DNA of 64,000 bases from Cryobacterium glaciale (GCF_004402535.1 NZ_SOEY01000028.1:62001-126000), one strand, 5' to 3'. Counted from the first letter of the stretch, positions 14,002 to 23,435 are shown. Made by a program: numbers and translations. Notes: generated by a model from the letters alone, not told the origin.

Positions 14002-16929
14002 TTACTCGCCGAGCAGGGCGAGCATGCTCGCGATCGTCTCCTCCAGCTTGGCGTCTGCCGTGCCGTAGTCGGCGAAGTTGCCGGCGGAGAGCGCGGCCGC
14101 CTTCTCAGCGAGCGCCGTCTTGGCGACAGCGAGCAGGGCCTTGAGCTCGGCATCCGTTGTGGCGTCGCCCGTCGAACCGGTCGGCACATCCGTGCCGCCC
14201 GTCGTGTCGGGGTTGGTCGTTGTTTTGCCCCCGTTGTTCGTCGTGGCGTCGTCTGGCACGTCCGTGTCACCGGCCGTCGCACCCGAGTCGCCGCCGAACA
14301 GCACGTCGAGGGCACCGTCGAGGGTGTCCTCGAACGCGATCTGGTCACCGAAGGCCACGAGCACCTTCTGCAGCAGCGGGTAGCTGGTCTCACCGGTTGA
14401 CTTCACGTAGACCGGCTGCACATACAGCAGGCCGCCACCGACCGGGAGGGTCAGCAGGTTGCCGTTCAGCACGGTCGACGACCCCTGTCGCAGCAGGTTG
14501 AGCTCGGTCGAGACGGTCGGATCGGCGTTGAAGACGTTCTGCACCTGGCCGGGGCCGGGCACTGTGCCGTCCTTGGGCAGGTTGAGCAGTCTCAGCTGTC
14601 CATACCCGTCGGCCCGCACGCCGTCTTCGGCTCCGGCATCGGCGTCCACGGCGAGGTACCCGTAGAGCACGTTACGGCTGGATTCACCGGTGGCTTCCGG
14701 CTGGAAGGTCGAGTACAGCGAGAACGACGGCTTGTCCGATCCGGGCACCTGCATGGTGAGGTAGTACGGCGGCTGCAGCGTGGGGTCGGTCGGCGGGGAG
14801 TCCGGGTCGTTCGGCGAGATCCAGGCGTCGTCCTTGGAGTAGAACGACCCGGGGTCGGTCACGTGGTACTGGCCGAGGATGGCGCGCTGCACCTTGAACA
14901 TGTCGGCTGGGTAGCGCACATGGCTCATCAGATCGCCGCTCATGTCGCTCATGGGTTTGAGCGTCGACGGGAAGATTTTCTGCCAGGTCTGCAGCAGCGG
15001 TTCTTCGTCGTCCCAGGCATAGAGGGTGACCTCGCCGCTGTAGGCGTCGACGGTGGCCTTGACCGAGTTGCGCAGGTAGTTGATGCTGTCGAGCGCGTAG
15101 GGCTGCGGCGGCGTCTGGGTGTCGGCAATGGCCTCACTCAGGCTCACCGGCGTCGAATAGGGGTAGTTCGCCGAGGTGGTGTAACCGTCAACGATCCACA
15201 TCACTCGACCGTCAACGACGGAGGGGTAGGCGTCGGAGTCGAGCGTCAGGTACGGCGCAACTTTCTGCACACGGGTGACCGGATCACGATCGTAGAGAAT
15301 CTCCGACTTGTCGTTGACCGAGGCGGCCAGGAAGATCTGCTCGGACTGGAACTTCAGCGCGTAGATGAGTTTCTTGAACGCGTTGTCGAGTTTCGGTCCG
15401 CCGTCGCCGGAGAAGGTCGTGTAGGTCTGGCCGGCACCCTCTTCGCCCGACGGATAGTCGAGTTCGATCGGGTCGGCGCCATCCGCGTCACCGACGATGG
15501 AGTACTCGGGCGAGGTCTCGCCGAAGTAGATGCGCGGTTCGAAGTCGCCGAGCGCACCGCTGGTGGGGATGCCCGACTCGAGGAACACCGGCTGGCCGTC
15601 GACCGAGCGCTGGTTGCCGTAGGCGGCCACCATGCCATAGCCGTGGGTGTAGACGGTCTTCGAGTTGACCCAGGTGTTACCGGTGTTCAAGCCCTCGAGG
15701 TCGAGGTCGCGCACGGCGACGACGGTGTCCTGGGACACTCCGTCGATCATGTACCGGTCGACGTTCAGGTTGTCGGGGAACTGGTAATACTGGCGGAACT
15801 GCTCGAGCTGACGGAATGAGTCGCTGACCAGGGCCGGGTCGAGAATACGAATGTTCGCGGTCGTCGCAGCGTCGGCGCGCAGGGCGCCCGGCTCGGCGGT
15901 GGTCTTCGCGTTGTACGGGATCTCCTCGATGTCGGCGACGCCGTAGGCATCCCGGGTGAGGTCAATATTGCGCTCGATGTATTTGGCTTCGAGCGACTTC
16001 GCGCTCGGCTCCACCTGGAAACGCTCGACGACCCAGGGGTAGAGCGAGCCGATCAGCAGGCTTGACACGATCAGCAGTGCGGTACCGATAACCGGCAGGC
16101 GCCAACGGCCGATGATAGCCGTGAGAATGAAGAGCAACGCGACGACGGCCGCGATGCCGGCGAGGATGGCGCGGCCTGGGATGGTCGCGTTGACGTCGGT
16201 GTAGCCGGCGCCGGTGATGAGTGTGCCCTGGTTGGTCAGGGTGGAATACTGGTCGAACCAGATGCTCACAGCCTGCAGCAGCAGGTACAGGCCCGCCGTG
16301 ACGGCGATCTGCACGCGCGCGGCCTTGGAGATGAGCACCTCACGGCCGGACACCCGGATGGAACCGTAGAGGTAGCTGGTCGCGACCGCGACGAGTGCCG
16401 CGATGAGTACGACAGCGGATGCGAAGGCGAGCACGGCCTGGTAGAACGGCAGGTCCATCAGGTAGAAGGAGATGTCGAAGTTGAACTGCGGGTCAACACG
16501 ACCGGTCTCGGTGCGGTTGAGCCACATGAGCACGGTCTGCCAGCGGGTGGCGGCGGCGACACCCGCGAAGAGGCCGAGGAGGGCCGGGATGCCGTACATC
16601 GCGAGCCGTCGCAGCGGCTCAATGACCTGCTGGTAGCGATCGAGCTGCGAGTTGAGCTTCGCGTAGACCGGGCGCAGGCGATAGGCCAGCTGAATGCTCA
16701 CCCAGACCGGTACGGCCATGGCGACGAATCCGATGAGAAAGAGCACGGTGCCGGCGATCCACTGGGTGGTCAGCACGCTCAGGAACCCGAGTTGGTCGAA
16801 CCACAACACATCGGTATACAGTCCGGCGAAGATAAAGAACAGGATCACCAACCCCGCGATAATCGCTGCGGTGATTGCTAGCGGGGCTCGGCTGCGCCGG
16901 GGGGCGTTGTCGGCTGCTGATGAACTCAC
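14002..16929 (-). CDS. UPF0182 family integral membrane protein
   Basis: The 975-residue protein belongs to UPF0182 (COG1615), universal in actinobacteria and without a proven function. About seven hydrophobic segments fill the first 330 residues (for example the one beginning near residue 17, ITAAIIAGLVILFFIFAG, and those around 60, 105, 165, 210, 260 and 285), followed by a large extracytoplasmic domain. The last 90 residues form an acidic, Thr/Asp-rich linker (TTNNGGKTTTNPD) and a short alanine-rich helix. The gene is alone on its strand after the protease gene and ends at a stem-loop. Its homologue in Mycobacterium (Rv3193c) also lies beside the PDZ protease and Zincin_2 genes. Confidence 0.92.
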   Translation of the reverse strand: MSSSAADNAPRRSRAPLAITAAIIAGLVILFFIFAGLYTDVLWFDQLGFLSVLTTQWIAGTVLFLIGFVAMAVPVWVSIQLAYRLRPVYAKLNSQLDRYQQVIEPLRRLAMYGIPALLGLFAGVAAATRWQTVLMWLNRTETGRVDPQFNFDISFYLMDLPFYQAVLAFASAVVLIAALVAVATSYLYGSIRVSGREVLISKAARVQIAVTAGLYLLLQAVSIWFDQYSTLTNQGTLITGAGYTDVNATIPGRAILAGIAAVVALLFILTAIIGRWRLPVIGTALLIVSSLLIGSLYPWVVERFQVEPSAKSLEAKYIERNIDLTRDAYGVADIEEIPYNAKTTAEPGALRADAATTANIRILDPALVSDSFRQLEQFRQYYQFPDNLNVDRYMIDGVSQDTVVAVRDLDLEGLNTGNTWVNSKTVYTHGYGMVAAYGNQRSVDGQPVFLESGIPTSGALGDFEPRIYFGETSPEYSIVGDADGADPIELDYPSGEEGAGQTYTTFSGDGGPKLDNAFKKLIYALKFQSEQIFLAASVNDKSEILYDRDPVTRVQKVAPYLTLDSDAYPSVVDGRVMWIVDGYTTSANYPYSTPVSLSEAIADTQTPPQPYALDSINYLRNSVKATVDAYSGEVTLYAWDDEEPLLQTWQKIFPSTLKPMSDMSGDLMSHVRYPADMFKVQRAILGQYHVTDPGSFYSKDDAWISPNDPDSPPTDPTLQPPYYLTMQVPGSDKPSFSLYSTFQPEATGESSRNVLYGYLAVDADAGAEDGVRADGYGQLRLLNLPKDGTVPGPGQVQNVFNADPTVSTELNLLRQGSSTVLNGNLLTLPVGGGLLYVQPVYVKSTGETSYPLLQKVLVAFGDQIAFEDTLDGALDVLFGGDSGATAGDTDVPDDATTNNGGKTTTNPDTTGGTDVPTGSTGDATTDAELKALLAVAKTALAEKAAALSAGNFADYGTADAKLEETIASMLALLGE

Positions 16930-16966
16930 GTATTGGCCTCTTGCGCTCAGTCATTAGGTACAGGGC

Positions 16967-16984
16967 GATCACTAACCTGTGATC
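16967..16984. promoter_or_regulatory. Inverted repeat upstream of the UPF0182 gene
   Basis: The perfect 6-bp arms GATCAC and GTGATC (16967-16972 and 16979-16984) are separated by 6 bp, about 40 bp before the UPF0182 start. A -35-like TTGACC lies just upstream on the minus strand. This could be an operator, but no matching regulator is known to me. Confidence 0.35.
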
Positions 16985-17048
16985 AGGGTCAACCTCTATC
17001 TTACTTAGGCGCTCCTGAGAGAGTCATCACTACAAAACTCTCGCTGTA

Positions 17049-18155
17049 CTACCCGGCCGGACAACTCGGCAGATCGCTCGTATCAGCGCCGGACTTGATC
17101 GCGTCGAGGGCGGTGAGCGCCTCATCGAGGGTGGCGACCGAGAAGACGGTCAGACCGTCGGGGATATTGCCGGTCACCTCGTCGCAGTTGTCGGCCGGAG
17201 CCAGAAACCAGGTTGCATCATTTTCGACTGCGCCGTAGAGCTTTTGCTGGATGCCGCCGATCGGGCCGACCGCACCGGACTGGTCGATCGTTCCGGTGCC
17301 CGCCACGTTCTCGCCGCCCTGCAGTTCTCCCGGGGTGAGTTTGTCGATGATGCCGAGCGCGAACATCAGACCGGCACTCGGCCCGCCGACCTTGTCGAGC
17401 TGAATCTGAACCTCAATGGGAAAGTCGTAGGCGACCGACACGTTGACTCCGGCGACGATCGTGCCGTCGTTGTCGATCGGGGTGACCTCGACGGTCTCGG
17501 CGACGCCGCCGCGCACGATGTCGAGGCTGGCCGCCGTCTCGGCGCCGTTGGTCTGTAGTGCGGCACGCAATTCGGCGACGTTGGCCACCGGCGTCCCGTT
17601 CACGGCGGAGATCTGGTCCTCGGGTTCGATCACGCCCTCGGCCGGGGAACCGTCGGGCAGGCTGACCACCGAGACCGTCGTGGGGTAGTCGTAGCCGAGG
17701 TGAGTGAGCGCGGCCGCGATGGCATCCTGTTGAGAATTGATCATGTCGGCACTGGCCCGCGCATCCCGCTGTTCCGTGCTGACGTTCGCGGGGAAGACCT
17801 GGTCGATGGGCAGAACGGCCTCACTGGGGTCGAACCAGGCTCGAACAACGCTGAGCCAGCTCGGGCGGTTCTCCCGGTTGCCGAGCAGGGACACGGTGAG
17901 CAGGTCGAGCGTGCCCTCGGTCGGGTAGACCGTCTCATCCGGGATGGTGATGAGCGCGGTCTCGACGTCGTTCTCATCGGTGGCGGAGCCGAGGGTGTTG
18001 TAGACCGGGCCCGGCTTTTCGATGACGTACGGGGCCGGCATGATGCCGAGGATCACCCCGGCGACCAGGGCGAGCAACAGTGCCATCCAACCGATCGATG
18101 GGCGGCGGCGCCGTGCACCGTGGGGTGCCGGTGAGTCATCGGTGAAGAGAGCCAC
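17049..18155 (-). CDS. PDZ domain-containing Lon-type protease (YlbL family)
   Basis: The 368-residue protein has one N-terminal membrane anchor (about residues 23-45, MALLLALVAGVILGI), a PDZ domain (about 175-240, with DGSPAEGVIEPEDQISAVNG) and a C-terminal Lon-like catalytic domain. The catalytic serine is in GGPSAGLMFAL and the lysine in IGGIQQKLYGA, so the Ser-Lys dyad is complete. It probably degrades or processes membrane or exported proteins outside the membrane. I start it at the GTG at 18155, which has GAAGGAG at good distance; the upstream extension to 18209 lacks such a site. It is divergent from the Zincin_2 gene. Confidence 0.9.
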   Translation of the reverse strand: MALFTDDSPAPHGARRRRPSIGWMALLLALVAGVILGIMPAPYVIEKPGPVYNTLGSATDENDVETALITIPDETVYPTEGTLDLLTVSLLGNRENRPSWLSVVRAWFDPSEAVLPIDQVFPANVSTEQRDARASADMINSQQDAIAAALTHLGYDYPTTVSVVSLPDGSPAEGVIEPEDQISAVNGTPVANVAELRAALQTNGAETAASLDIVRGGVAETVEVTPIDNDGTIVAGVNVSVAYDFPIEVQIQLDKVGGPSAGLMFALGIIDKLTPGELQGGENVAGTGTIDQSGAVGPIGGIQQKLYGAVENDATWFLAPADNCDEVTGNIPDGLTVFSVATLDEALTALDAIKSGADTSDLPSCPAG

Positions 18156-18290
18156 CGTGCTCCTTCCGTGTTGGGGTTTCGGGCCGTGTTCGCGACGGGC
18201 GCACAGCAAGCCCTTCAGCCTAGGATATTTCCCAGCCCCGGGCGGGCTACTCGCACTAGCGTAGAAGTATGCAACTGAGAGGGGCCTGAA

Positions 18291-19673
18291 GTGGCCGACG
18301 ACTCCCTACCCCCGAAAGACCAGAACCCGGGCGAACCTGGTGATAACAACCCCAGCGACGAGTTCCGTGACATGCTCCGCGACATTCTCAGCGGCAAGAG
18401 CGGTATCGACCCGAGCCAGCTCGCCGGTGCCGCCGGCCTGCCGAATGACCCGGCCAGCGTGGCCGCCCTCATGCAGCAGCTGCAGGGCGCGATGAACGCT
18501 CAGGGAACCGGAGTGGACTGGCAGATTGCGCTCACCCAAGGTGAGCAGCGAGCAGCGAACGGCCAGCTCACGGCGACCGATGAGCAACAAACGCAGCTTC
18601 GTCAGGCCTTTCACATTGCGGCTCTCTGGCTCGACGACGTCATCACCGTGGCCGAACTCACGGTCGAACCGCGCCTGATGACGCGCCGTGAGTGGGTGAC
18701 CGCCACGATGCCGCTGTGGACCCAGCTCGCTGAACCCGTAGCTACGAGCATCTCCGATTCCCTCACCAAGGTGTTCGCCGAGCAGGTGCCCGAAGAGATG
18801 CAGGGCATGGTGGCCAATGCGAGCCAGCTCGTGCGCAGCATCGGCGGTACCCTGTTTGCCATGCAGCTCGGCCAGGTCGTCGGCCAGCTGGCCAGTGAGG
18901 TCGTCAGCGGCTGCGACGTCGGCATTCCGCTGCTCGGCGAGCAGCAGGCCGCTCTCCTCCCCCAGAACGTTTCCGATTTCGGCGCAGGCCTCGACGTTCC
19001 CGCCGACCAGGTACAGATCTATCTCGCCGTGCGCGAGATTGCCCACGCCAGACTGTTTCGGCACGCCCGCTGGTTGCGCCTGCACCTGACCAGCGCGGTC
19101 ACCGCCTACGCCCGCGGCATCAGCATCGACTCCAGCCGGCTCGAAGAGCTGGCCGGAAATTTCGACCCATCCAACCCCGAAGACCTGCGCCAAGCCATGG
19201 TCGATGGTTCCCTCATCCAGCAGAAGTCCGAATCCCAGATCTCGGCCCTGTCCAGGCTCGAGACAATGCTCGCCCTGGTCGAGGGCTGGGTCGACGTCGT
19301 CACCGCTCGCGCTACGATCCGACTGCCCAAAGCGGATGCCATCGCCGAGACCGTCAAGCGCCGCCGGGCCGCCGGTGGTCCGGCTGAATCCGCTTTCGCG
19401 ACGCTCGTCGGTCTCGAACTGCGCCCGCGACGCCTGCGCGAGGCAGCAGCGATGTGGCAGGCCGTGACGGATGCCGTGGGTAACGAAGCGCGCGACGCGC
19501 TCTGGTCGCACCCCGACCTGCTGCCGACATCGGAGGATATCGACGATCCCCAGCGTTTGATCGCCCGTCTCGCGAGCGTGGCGCGCGGCGAACCCGAGGT
19601 GCTCGACGACGTCGACCAGGCGCTCGAAGACCTGCTGCGCGATGACGGCGCCGAACGCCCGCACGAGGATTAG
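18291..19673 (+). CDS. Zinc-dependent metalloprotease, Zincin_2 (DUF2342) family
   Basis: The 460-residue protein belongs to an actinobacterial Zincin_2 family, predicted metalloproteases whose substrates are unknown. The family core REIAHARLFRHARWL is present near residue 250, with glutamate and histidines in place. The first 60 residues are acidic, Pro/Asn-rich and probably disordered. No signal peptide is seen, so it should be cytoplasmic. The GTG at 18291 follows GAGAGGGG by a short spacer. Mycobacterium has the same neighbours (Rv3194c, Rv3195), which supports a conserved, still unexplained linkage between this protein and the PDZ protease. Confidence 0.88.
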   Translation: MADDSLPPKDQNPGEPGDNNPSDEFRDMLRDILSGKSGIDPSQLAGAAGLPNDPASVAALMQQLQGAMNAQGTGVDWQIALTQGEQRAANGQLTATDEQQTQLRQAFHIAALWLDDVITVAELTVEPRLMTRREWVTATMPLWTQLAEPVATSISDSLTKVFAEQVPEEMQGMVANASQLVRSIGGTLFAMQLGQVVGQLASEVVSGCDVGIPLLGEQQAALLPQNVSDFGAGLDVPADQVQIYLAVREIAHARLFRHARWLRLHLTSAVTAYARGISIDSSRLEELAGNFDPSNPEDLRQAMVDGSLIQQKSESQISALSRLETMLALVEGWVDVVTARATIRLPKADAIAETVKRRRAAGGPAESAFATLVGLELRPRRLREAAAMWQAVTDAVGNEARDALWSHPDLLPTSEDIDDPQRLIARLASVARGEPEVLDDVDQALEDLLRDDGAERPHED

Positions 19674-19773
19674 GGCACTTTCTACCCCGCAACGGGGGTC
19701 GCAACGTTGCCGCAACCTTTGCTGATCTACCGTCGTTCAACGGACGAAATGTCCCAAACGAAGGAGTTTGGCA

Positions 19774-20835
19774 ATGACAATAACCGAGAGCACCACGAGC
19801 ACGTCCACCCGGGTACCGACGACCATGCACGCGGCTGTCGTGCACGAGTTCGGCCAGAGCCTCACCATTGATGAGGTTGCCGTACCCACGCCGGGCCCCG
19901 GCCAGGCCCTGGTGAAACTGATCAGCAGCGGCGTCTGCCACACCGACCTGCACGCTGTGGAGGGCGACTGGCCGGTCAAGCCGAGCCCGCCGTTCATTCC
20001 CGGCCACGAAGGCGTCGGTCACATCGTCGCCCTCGGCGCGGGCGTCGATGACCTCGCCATCGGCGACCTCGTCGGCAACGCCTGGCTCTGGAGCGCCTGC
20101 GGCAGCTGCCAGTACTGCCGCACCGGCTGGGAAACCCTGTGCGAATCGCAGCAGAACGGCGGCTACAGCGTTGACGGTTCGTTCGGGCAGTACATGCTCG
20201 TCGATTCCCGCTTCGCCGTGCGCATTCCCCATGGCGCCGACCCGGTCGAGATCGCCCCGGTACTGTGCGCCGGTGTCACCGTGTACAAAGGCCTCAAGAT
20301 GACCGAGGCGCGCCCCGGTCAGTGGGTGGTCATCTCCGGCATCGGCGGCCTCGGCCATATCGCCGTGCAGTATGCCAAGGCGATGGGCCTGCGCGTTGCG
20401 GCCGTCGATATCGCCGACGACAAGCTCGCCCTCGCCCGTACGCACGGCGCCGAACTCGTAATCAACGCGCGCGATGAAGATCCCGTCGCCGCCATTCAGA
20501 AAGCCACCAATGGTGTGCACGGCGTGCTCGTAACCGCGGTCCACCCGGCCGCCTTCGGTCAGGCAATCGGCATGACCCGGCGCGGCGGAACCATCGTCTT
20601 CAACGGCCTGCCGCCGGGAGATTTCCCCGCCCCGATCTTCGACATCGTGCTCAAGGGCCTCACCATTCGCGGCTCTATCGTGGGCACCCGCCAGGACATG
20701 GAAGAAGCCCTGCAGTTCTACGCCCGCGGCCAGATTCACCCCACGGTCTCCGAACGCCGCATCGACGAGGTCAACGAGGTTCTCGACGAAATGAAGCACG
20801 GCAAGATCGACGGTCGCGTGGTCATCCGCTACTAG
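19774..20835 (+). CDS. adhP: Zinc-dependent alcohol dehydrogenase AdhP
   Basis: The 353-residue medium-chain dehydrogenase oxidises ethanol and short alcohols with NAD. Catalytic zinc residues appear in GVCHTDLHAVEGDW and GHEGVGHIV; the structural zinc site is CGSCQYCRTGWETLC; the NAD fold begins at GIGGLGHIAVQYAKAMG. AAGGAG lies 7 bases before the ATG at 19774, which I prefer over a TTG two codons upstream. It stands alone between the Zincin_2 protease and the cyclodehydratase-like gene, a place where mycobacteria carry other genes, so it looks like a lineage-specific addition to the conserved block. Confidence 0.93.
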   Translation: MTITESTTSTSTRVPTTMHAAVVHEFGQSLTIDEVAVPTPGPGQALVKLISSGVCHTDLHAVEGDWPVKPSPPFIPGHEGVGHIVALGAGVDDLAIGDLVGNAWLWSACGSCQYCRTGWETLCESQQNGGYSVDGSFGQYMLVDSRFAVRIPHGADPVEIAPVLCAGVTVYKGLKMTEARPGQWVVISGIGGLGHIAVQYAKAMGLRVAAVDIADDKLALARTHGAELVINARDEDPVAAIQKATNGVHGVLVTAVHPAAFGQAIGMTRRGGTIVFNGLPPGDFPAPIFDIVLKGLTIRGSIVGTRQDMEEALQFYARGQIHPTVSERRIDEVNEVLDEMKHGKIDGRVVIRY

Positions 20836-20971
20836 CGGCCACTCGCCGAGGTGCGGGCCGCGTGAACGCTGAATCCCAATATTCGGTGTGAGCGCGCCCG
20901 CACCTATCCTTCGCCCCAACTTGCCTGTGGAGAACCGGCTATGCCCGCGACAAGTGCGTCATCATGTCGGC

Positions 20972-21844
20972 ATGGCCCTTCGACTGAATCCTCGATACCC
21001 GCTGGTGTGGCGCACACCGCATTGCGTGCAACTCGGCGTCGACGAGGCCATCGTGACCATCGGAGAGTTGACGGTCGCCCACGAAGCCGTGCTCTCAGCC
21101 CTCGCCGTGGGGGTGCACCGATCAGGCGCGATGCTGCTCGGAACACTCGCCGGGGCATCCGCTGCCGAGGTGACGCACCTGCTCGAGCTGCTCGAACCGG
21201 CACTGCTCTACGTGGCCGACGATGCGGAACCACCGGTCACCCCGCTGCCGCGCACCGTGCTCGTGGACGGCGTCGGACCGACGGCGCTTCGAGTGCGCAC
21301 CCTGCTCGCCAATCTCGGCATCGAGGAGCCGCCGCCGGGCCAGGACCCTGAGCTCGCCGTGCTGATCGGCCAGTACGTCTTCTCCCCAGAGCGTCACGGG
21401 CACTGGTTACGCCGGGACATTCCGCACCTTCCGGTGGTGTTCAGTGACAGCGCCGTGCGGGTCGGGCCGCTCGTCGAACCGGGCTTCGGGCCCTGCCTGA
21501 CCTGCCTCGAACTCGCACACGTCGATGACGATCCGGCCTGGCCGGCCATGGCCTGCCAGCTCGCCCCGCGGCAAGCCCCGAGTGAAACGGCCAGGCTGAG
21601 CTTTGAAGTCGCCGCCCGCGTGGCCGGGCTCGTGCAGGATCGACTGGAGACGGGCCGGTCCACGGTGTTCGCCCGGTCGCTGCGCCTGAACGCCGTGACC
21701 GCCACGGTCACCTGGTCTGCGCACCGCCTCCACGAGCGGTGCGGCTGCCAAGCTCTTGGAGAAAGCGGGACCGTTCCCGCGCTGCACGAGCCTGCACGCC
21801 CGACGACGACCAGCTCAGCGCGAGTCGTTTTCGGGCCCGAGTGA
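20972..21844 (+). CDS. Cyclodehydratase-like (ThiF/E1-type) protein without a precursor peptide
   Basis: The 290-residue protein resembles the E1-like, precursor-binding half of azol(in)e (TOMM) cyclodehydratases: an N-terminal winged-helix-like part (about 1-80) and a degraded Rossmann part (VLVDGVGPTALRVRTLLANLGI). A zinc ribbon is suggested by GPCLTCLELAH and the C-terminal CGC. No YcaO partner, dehydrogenase or precursor peptide is near. It corresponds by position to mycobacterial Rv3196, next to uvrD2. I choose the ATG at 20972; an upstream ATG at 20888 gives an unlike N-terminus. Its last 137 bp overlap uvrD2 tail to tail. Confidence 0.68.
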   Translation: MALRLNPRYPLVWRTPHCVQLGVDEAIVTIGELTVAHEAVLSALAVGVHRSGAMLLGTLAGASAAEVTHLLELLEPALLYVADDAEPPVTPLPRTVLVDGVGPTALRVRTLLANLGIEEPPPGQDPELAVLIGQYVFSPERHGHWLRRDIPHLPVVFSDSAVRVGPLVEPGFGPCLTCLELAHVDDDPAWPAMACQLAPRQAPSETARLSFEVAARVAGLVQDRLETGRSTVFARSLRLNAVTATVTWSAHRLHERCGCQALGESGTVPALHEPARPTTTSSARVVFGPE

Positions 21845-23435
21845 TGCCGACGTAGAGCAGCCGGCGTTCCTCGTCGATCTGCTCGAACGTGCTCGCGTAG
21901 CTGATCGGCACGAGGCCCTCACTCAGGCCGACCACGAACACGACGTCCCATTCCAGACCCTTGGCCGAGTGCATGGTGGCGAGCGTCACCGCCGACACCG
22001 TCGGTTCGTGCTGGCCGGCCTGCCGTTCCATCAGCTCGTCGGTGAACTGTCGAAAGGTGGTTCCCGGGGCGGCCTGGTCGACCAGGCCCATCAGGGCATT
22101 GAGCGATTCCCACCTGGCCTGCACCGCGCCGCGCGTCTCCGGCGCGGTCTGGCTCCAGCCGAGGGAACGCAGCACATCGCTCACCGATTTGAACAGCGGT
22201 TCGCCGATGATTGAAACGGATGCCGCGCGCAGGCTCATCACCGCCTGCTTCACCTCGGGCAGGTCGAAGAACCGTTTGGCCCCGCGAATCTGGTAGCTCA
22301 CCCCCACCTCGGTCAACGCCGTCTCGAGCAGCGCCGCCTGTACGTTGACCCGGAACAAAACGGCCACGTCTTCGGGTTTGGTGCCGGTGTCGATGAGCTG
22401 CAGAATCTGCTCGGCGACGCCGCGGGCCTCGGCCATGTCGGAGGCGTACCCGCGCACGGTCGGGTCTGCACCGGTGTCGGACTGCGCGGCGTGCAGGGTC
22501 AGGGCGCCGGAACGACCACGCATGAGCTGGTTGGCGGTGGCCACGATCGGCGCGGTGGACCGGTAGTTCTGCTCGAGTCGCACGACCGTCGCGTCTTCGT
22601 AGTGCTTGGGAAAGTCGAGCAGGTAGTCGCTGCGGGCACCGGCGAAGGAGTAGATGGTCTGGCTGGCGTCGCCGACGACGCAGAGGTCACGGCGATCACC
22701 GAGCCAGAGCGCGAGCAGGTCGTGCTGCAGCGGCGAGACGTCCTGGTATTCGTCGACGACGAAGAAGCGGTACTGCTCGCGCACCTGCAGCGCCACCGAG
22801 GGTTCGGCTTCGATCATGCCGGCCATGGCGAGCAGTACGTCTTCGAAGTCGATCTGCTTGCGTTCGTCTTTGAGCTTTTCGTAGGTCTGTTGCAGGGCGA
22901 CGACCTGGTCGATGTCGAGCCGGCCGGGCAGGCTGCGGCGGGAGATGCCGGCGGCGTACTGCTCGATGGTGAGTCCGCTGGTCTTGCGCCATTCCACCTC
23001 CGCGGCGAGGTCGCGCAGGGTGGCCGTGTCGATTTTGAGGTGGAGGGCCTCGGCGGCGTGGCCGAGAATGCGGCCCTTGCCGTCGAGGATGCGGGGTGCC
23101 TGCCCGCCGACGACGTGCGGCCAGAAGTAGTTCAGCTGCGACAGGGCGGCGGCGTGAAAGGTGCGGGCGGCCACTCCCCCGGCGCCGAGCTGGCGCAGGC
23201 GACCGCGCAGTTCCGCGGCCGAGCGGCTCGTGAAGGTGAGCGCCATGACCCGGTTGGGGGCGTACGCGCCGGACAGCACACCGAGCGCGATGCGGTGGGT
23301 GATGGCGCGGGTCTTGCCGGTTCCGGCGCCGGCGAGCATGCACACCGGGCCGATGAGTGCTTCAGCGGCTATGCGCTGTTGTTCATCGAGGCCGTTCAGT
23401 AGCGAATCGGTGGTGACCGTGACGGGCACCGTCAC
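21708..23435 (-). CDS. uvrD2: UvrD/PcrA-type superfamily 1 DNA helicase UvrD2, no HRDC domain
   Basis: The 575-residue 3'-5' DNA helicase shows Walker A AGAGTGKTRAITHR, motif Ia ALTFTSRSAAEL, motif II VVDEYQDVSPLQ, motif III GDASQTIYSFAGA, motif IV LEQNYRST, motif V TMHSAKGLEWDVVF and motif VI YVGITRARKRL. It therefore has a complete motor. It ends shortly after motif VI, whereas mycobacterial UvrD2 (about 700 residues) carries an HRDC domain and a tetracysteine element at this end. The GTG at 23435 overlaps the nudC stop by 4 bases (GTGA), so the genes are coupled. Confidence 0.92.
   Translation of the reverse strand: MTVPVTVTTDSLLNGLDEQQRIAAEALIGPVCMLAGAGTGKTRAITHRIALGVLSGAYAPNRVMALTFTSRSAAELRGRLRQLGAGGVAARTFHAAALSQLNYFWPHVVGGQAPRILDGKGRILGHAAEALHLKIDTATLRDLAAEVEWRKTSGLTIEQYAAGISRRSLPGRLDIDQVVALQQTYEKLKDERKQIDFEDVLLAMAGMIEAEPSVALQVREQYRFFVVDEYQDVSPLQHDLLALWLGDRRDLCVVGDASQTIYSFAGARSDYLLDFPKHYEDATVVRLEQNYRSTAPIVATANQLMRGRSGALTLHAAQSDTGADPTVRGYASDMAEARGVAEQILQLIDTGTKPEDVAVLFRVNVQAALLETALTEVGVSYQIRGAKRFFDLPEVKQAVMSLRAASVSIIGEPLFKSVSDVLRSLGWSQTAPETRGAVQARWESLNALMGLVDQAAPGTTFRQFTDELMERQAGQHEPTVSAVTLATMHSAKGLEWDVVFVVGLSEGLVPISYASTFEQIDEERRLLYVGITRARKRLALSWSSSGVQARAARERSRFLQELGSRTARGGGAQTR

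Noticed and set aside
18306..19715. A 469-residue minus-strand frame opposite the Zincin_2 gene
   Set aside because: No family-like sequence; the plus-strand protein has a recognisable family core and a good start.
20835..20861. Terminator after adhP (GCGGCC and GGCCGC arms)
   Set aside because: The stem is only 6 bp with a 15-base loop and has no T run.
20888..21844. A cluster for a ribosomally made azole peptide
   Set aside because: Only the E1-like protein is present; no YcaO, dehydrogenase, precursor or transporter gene is near.
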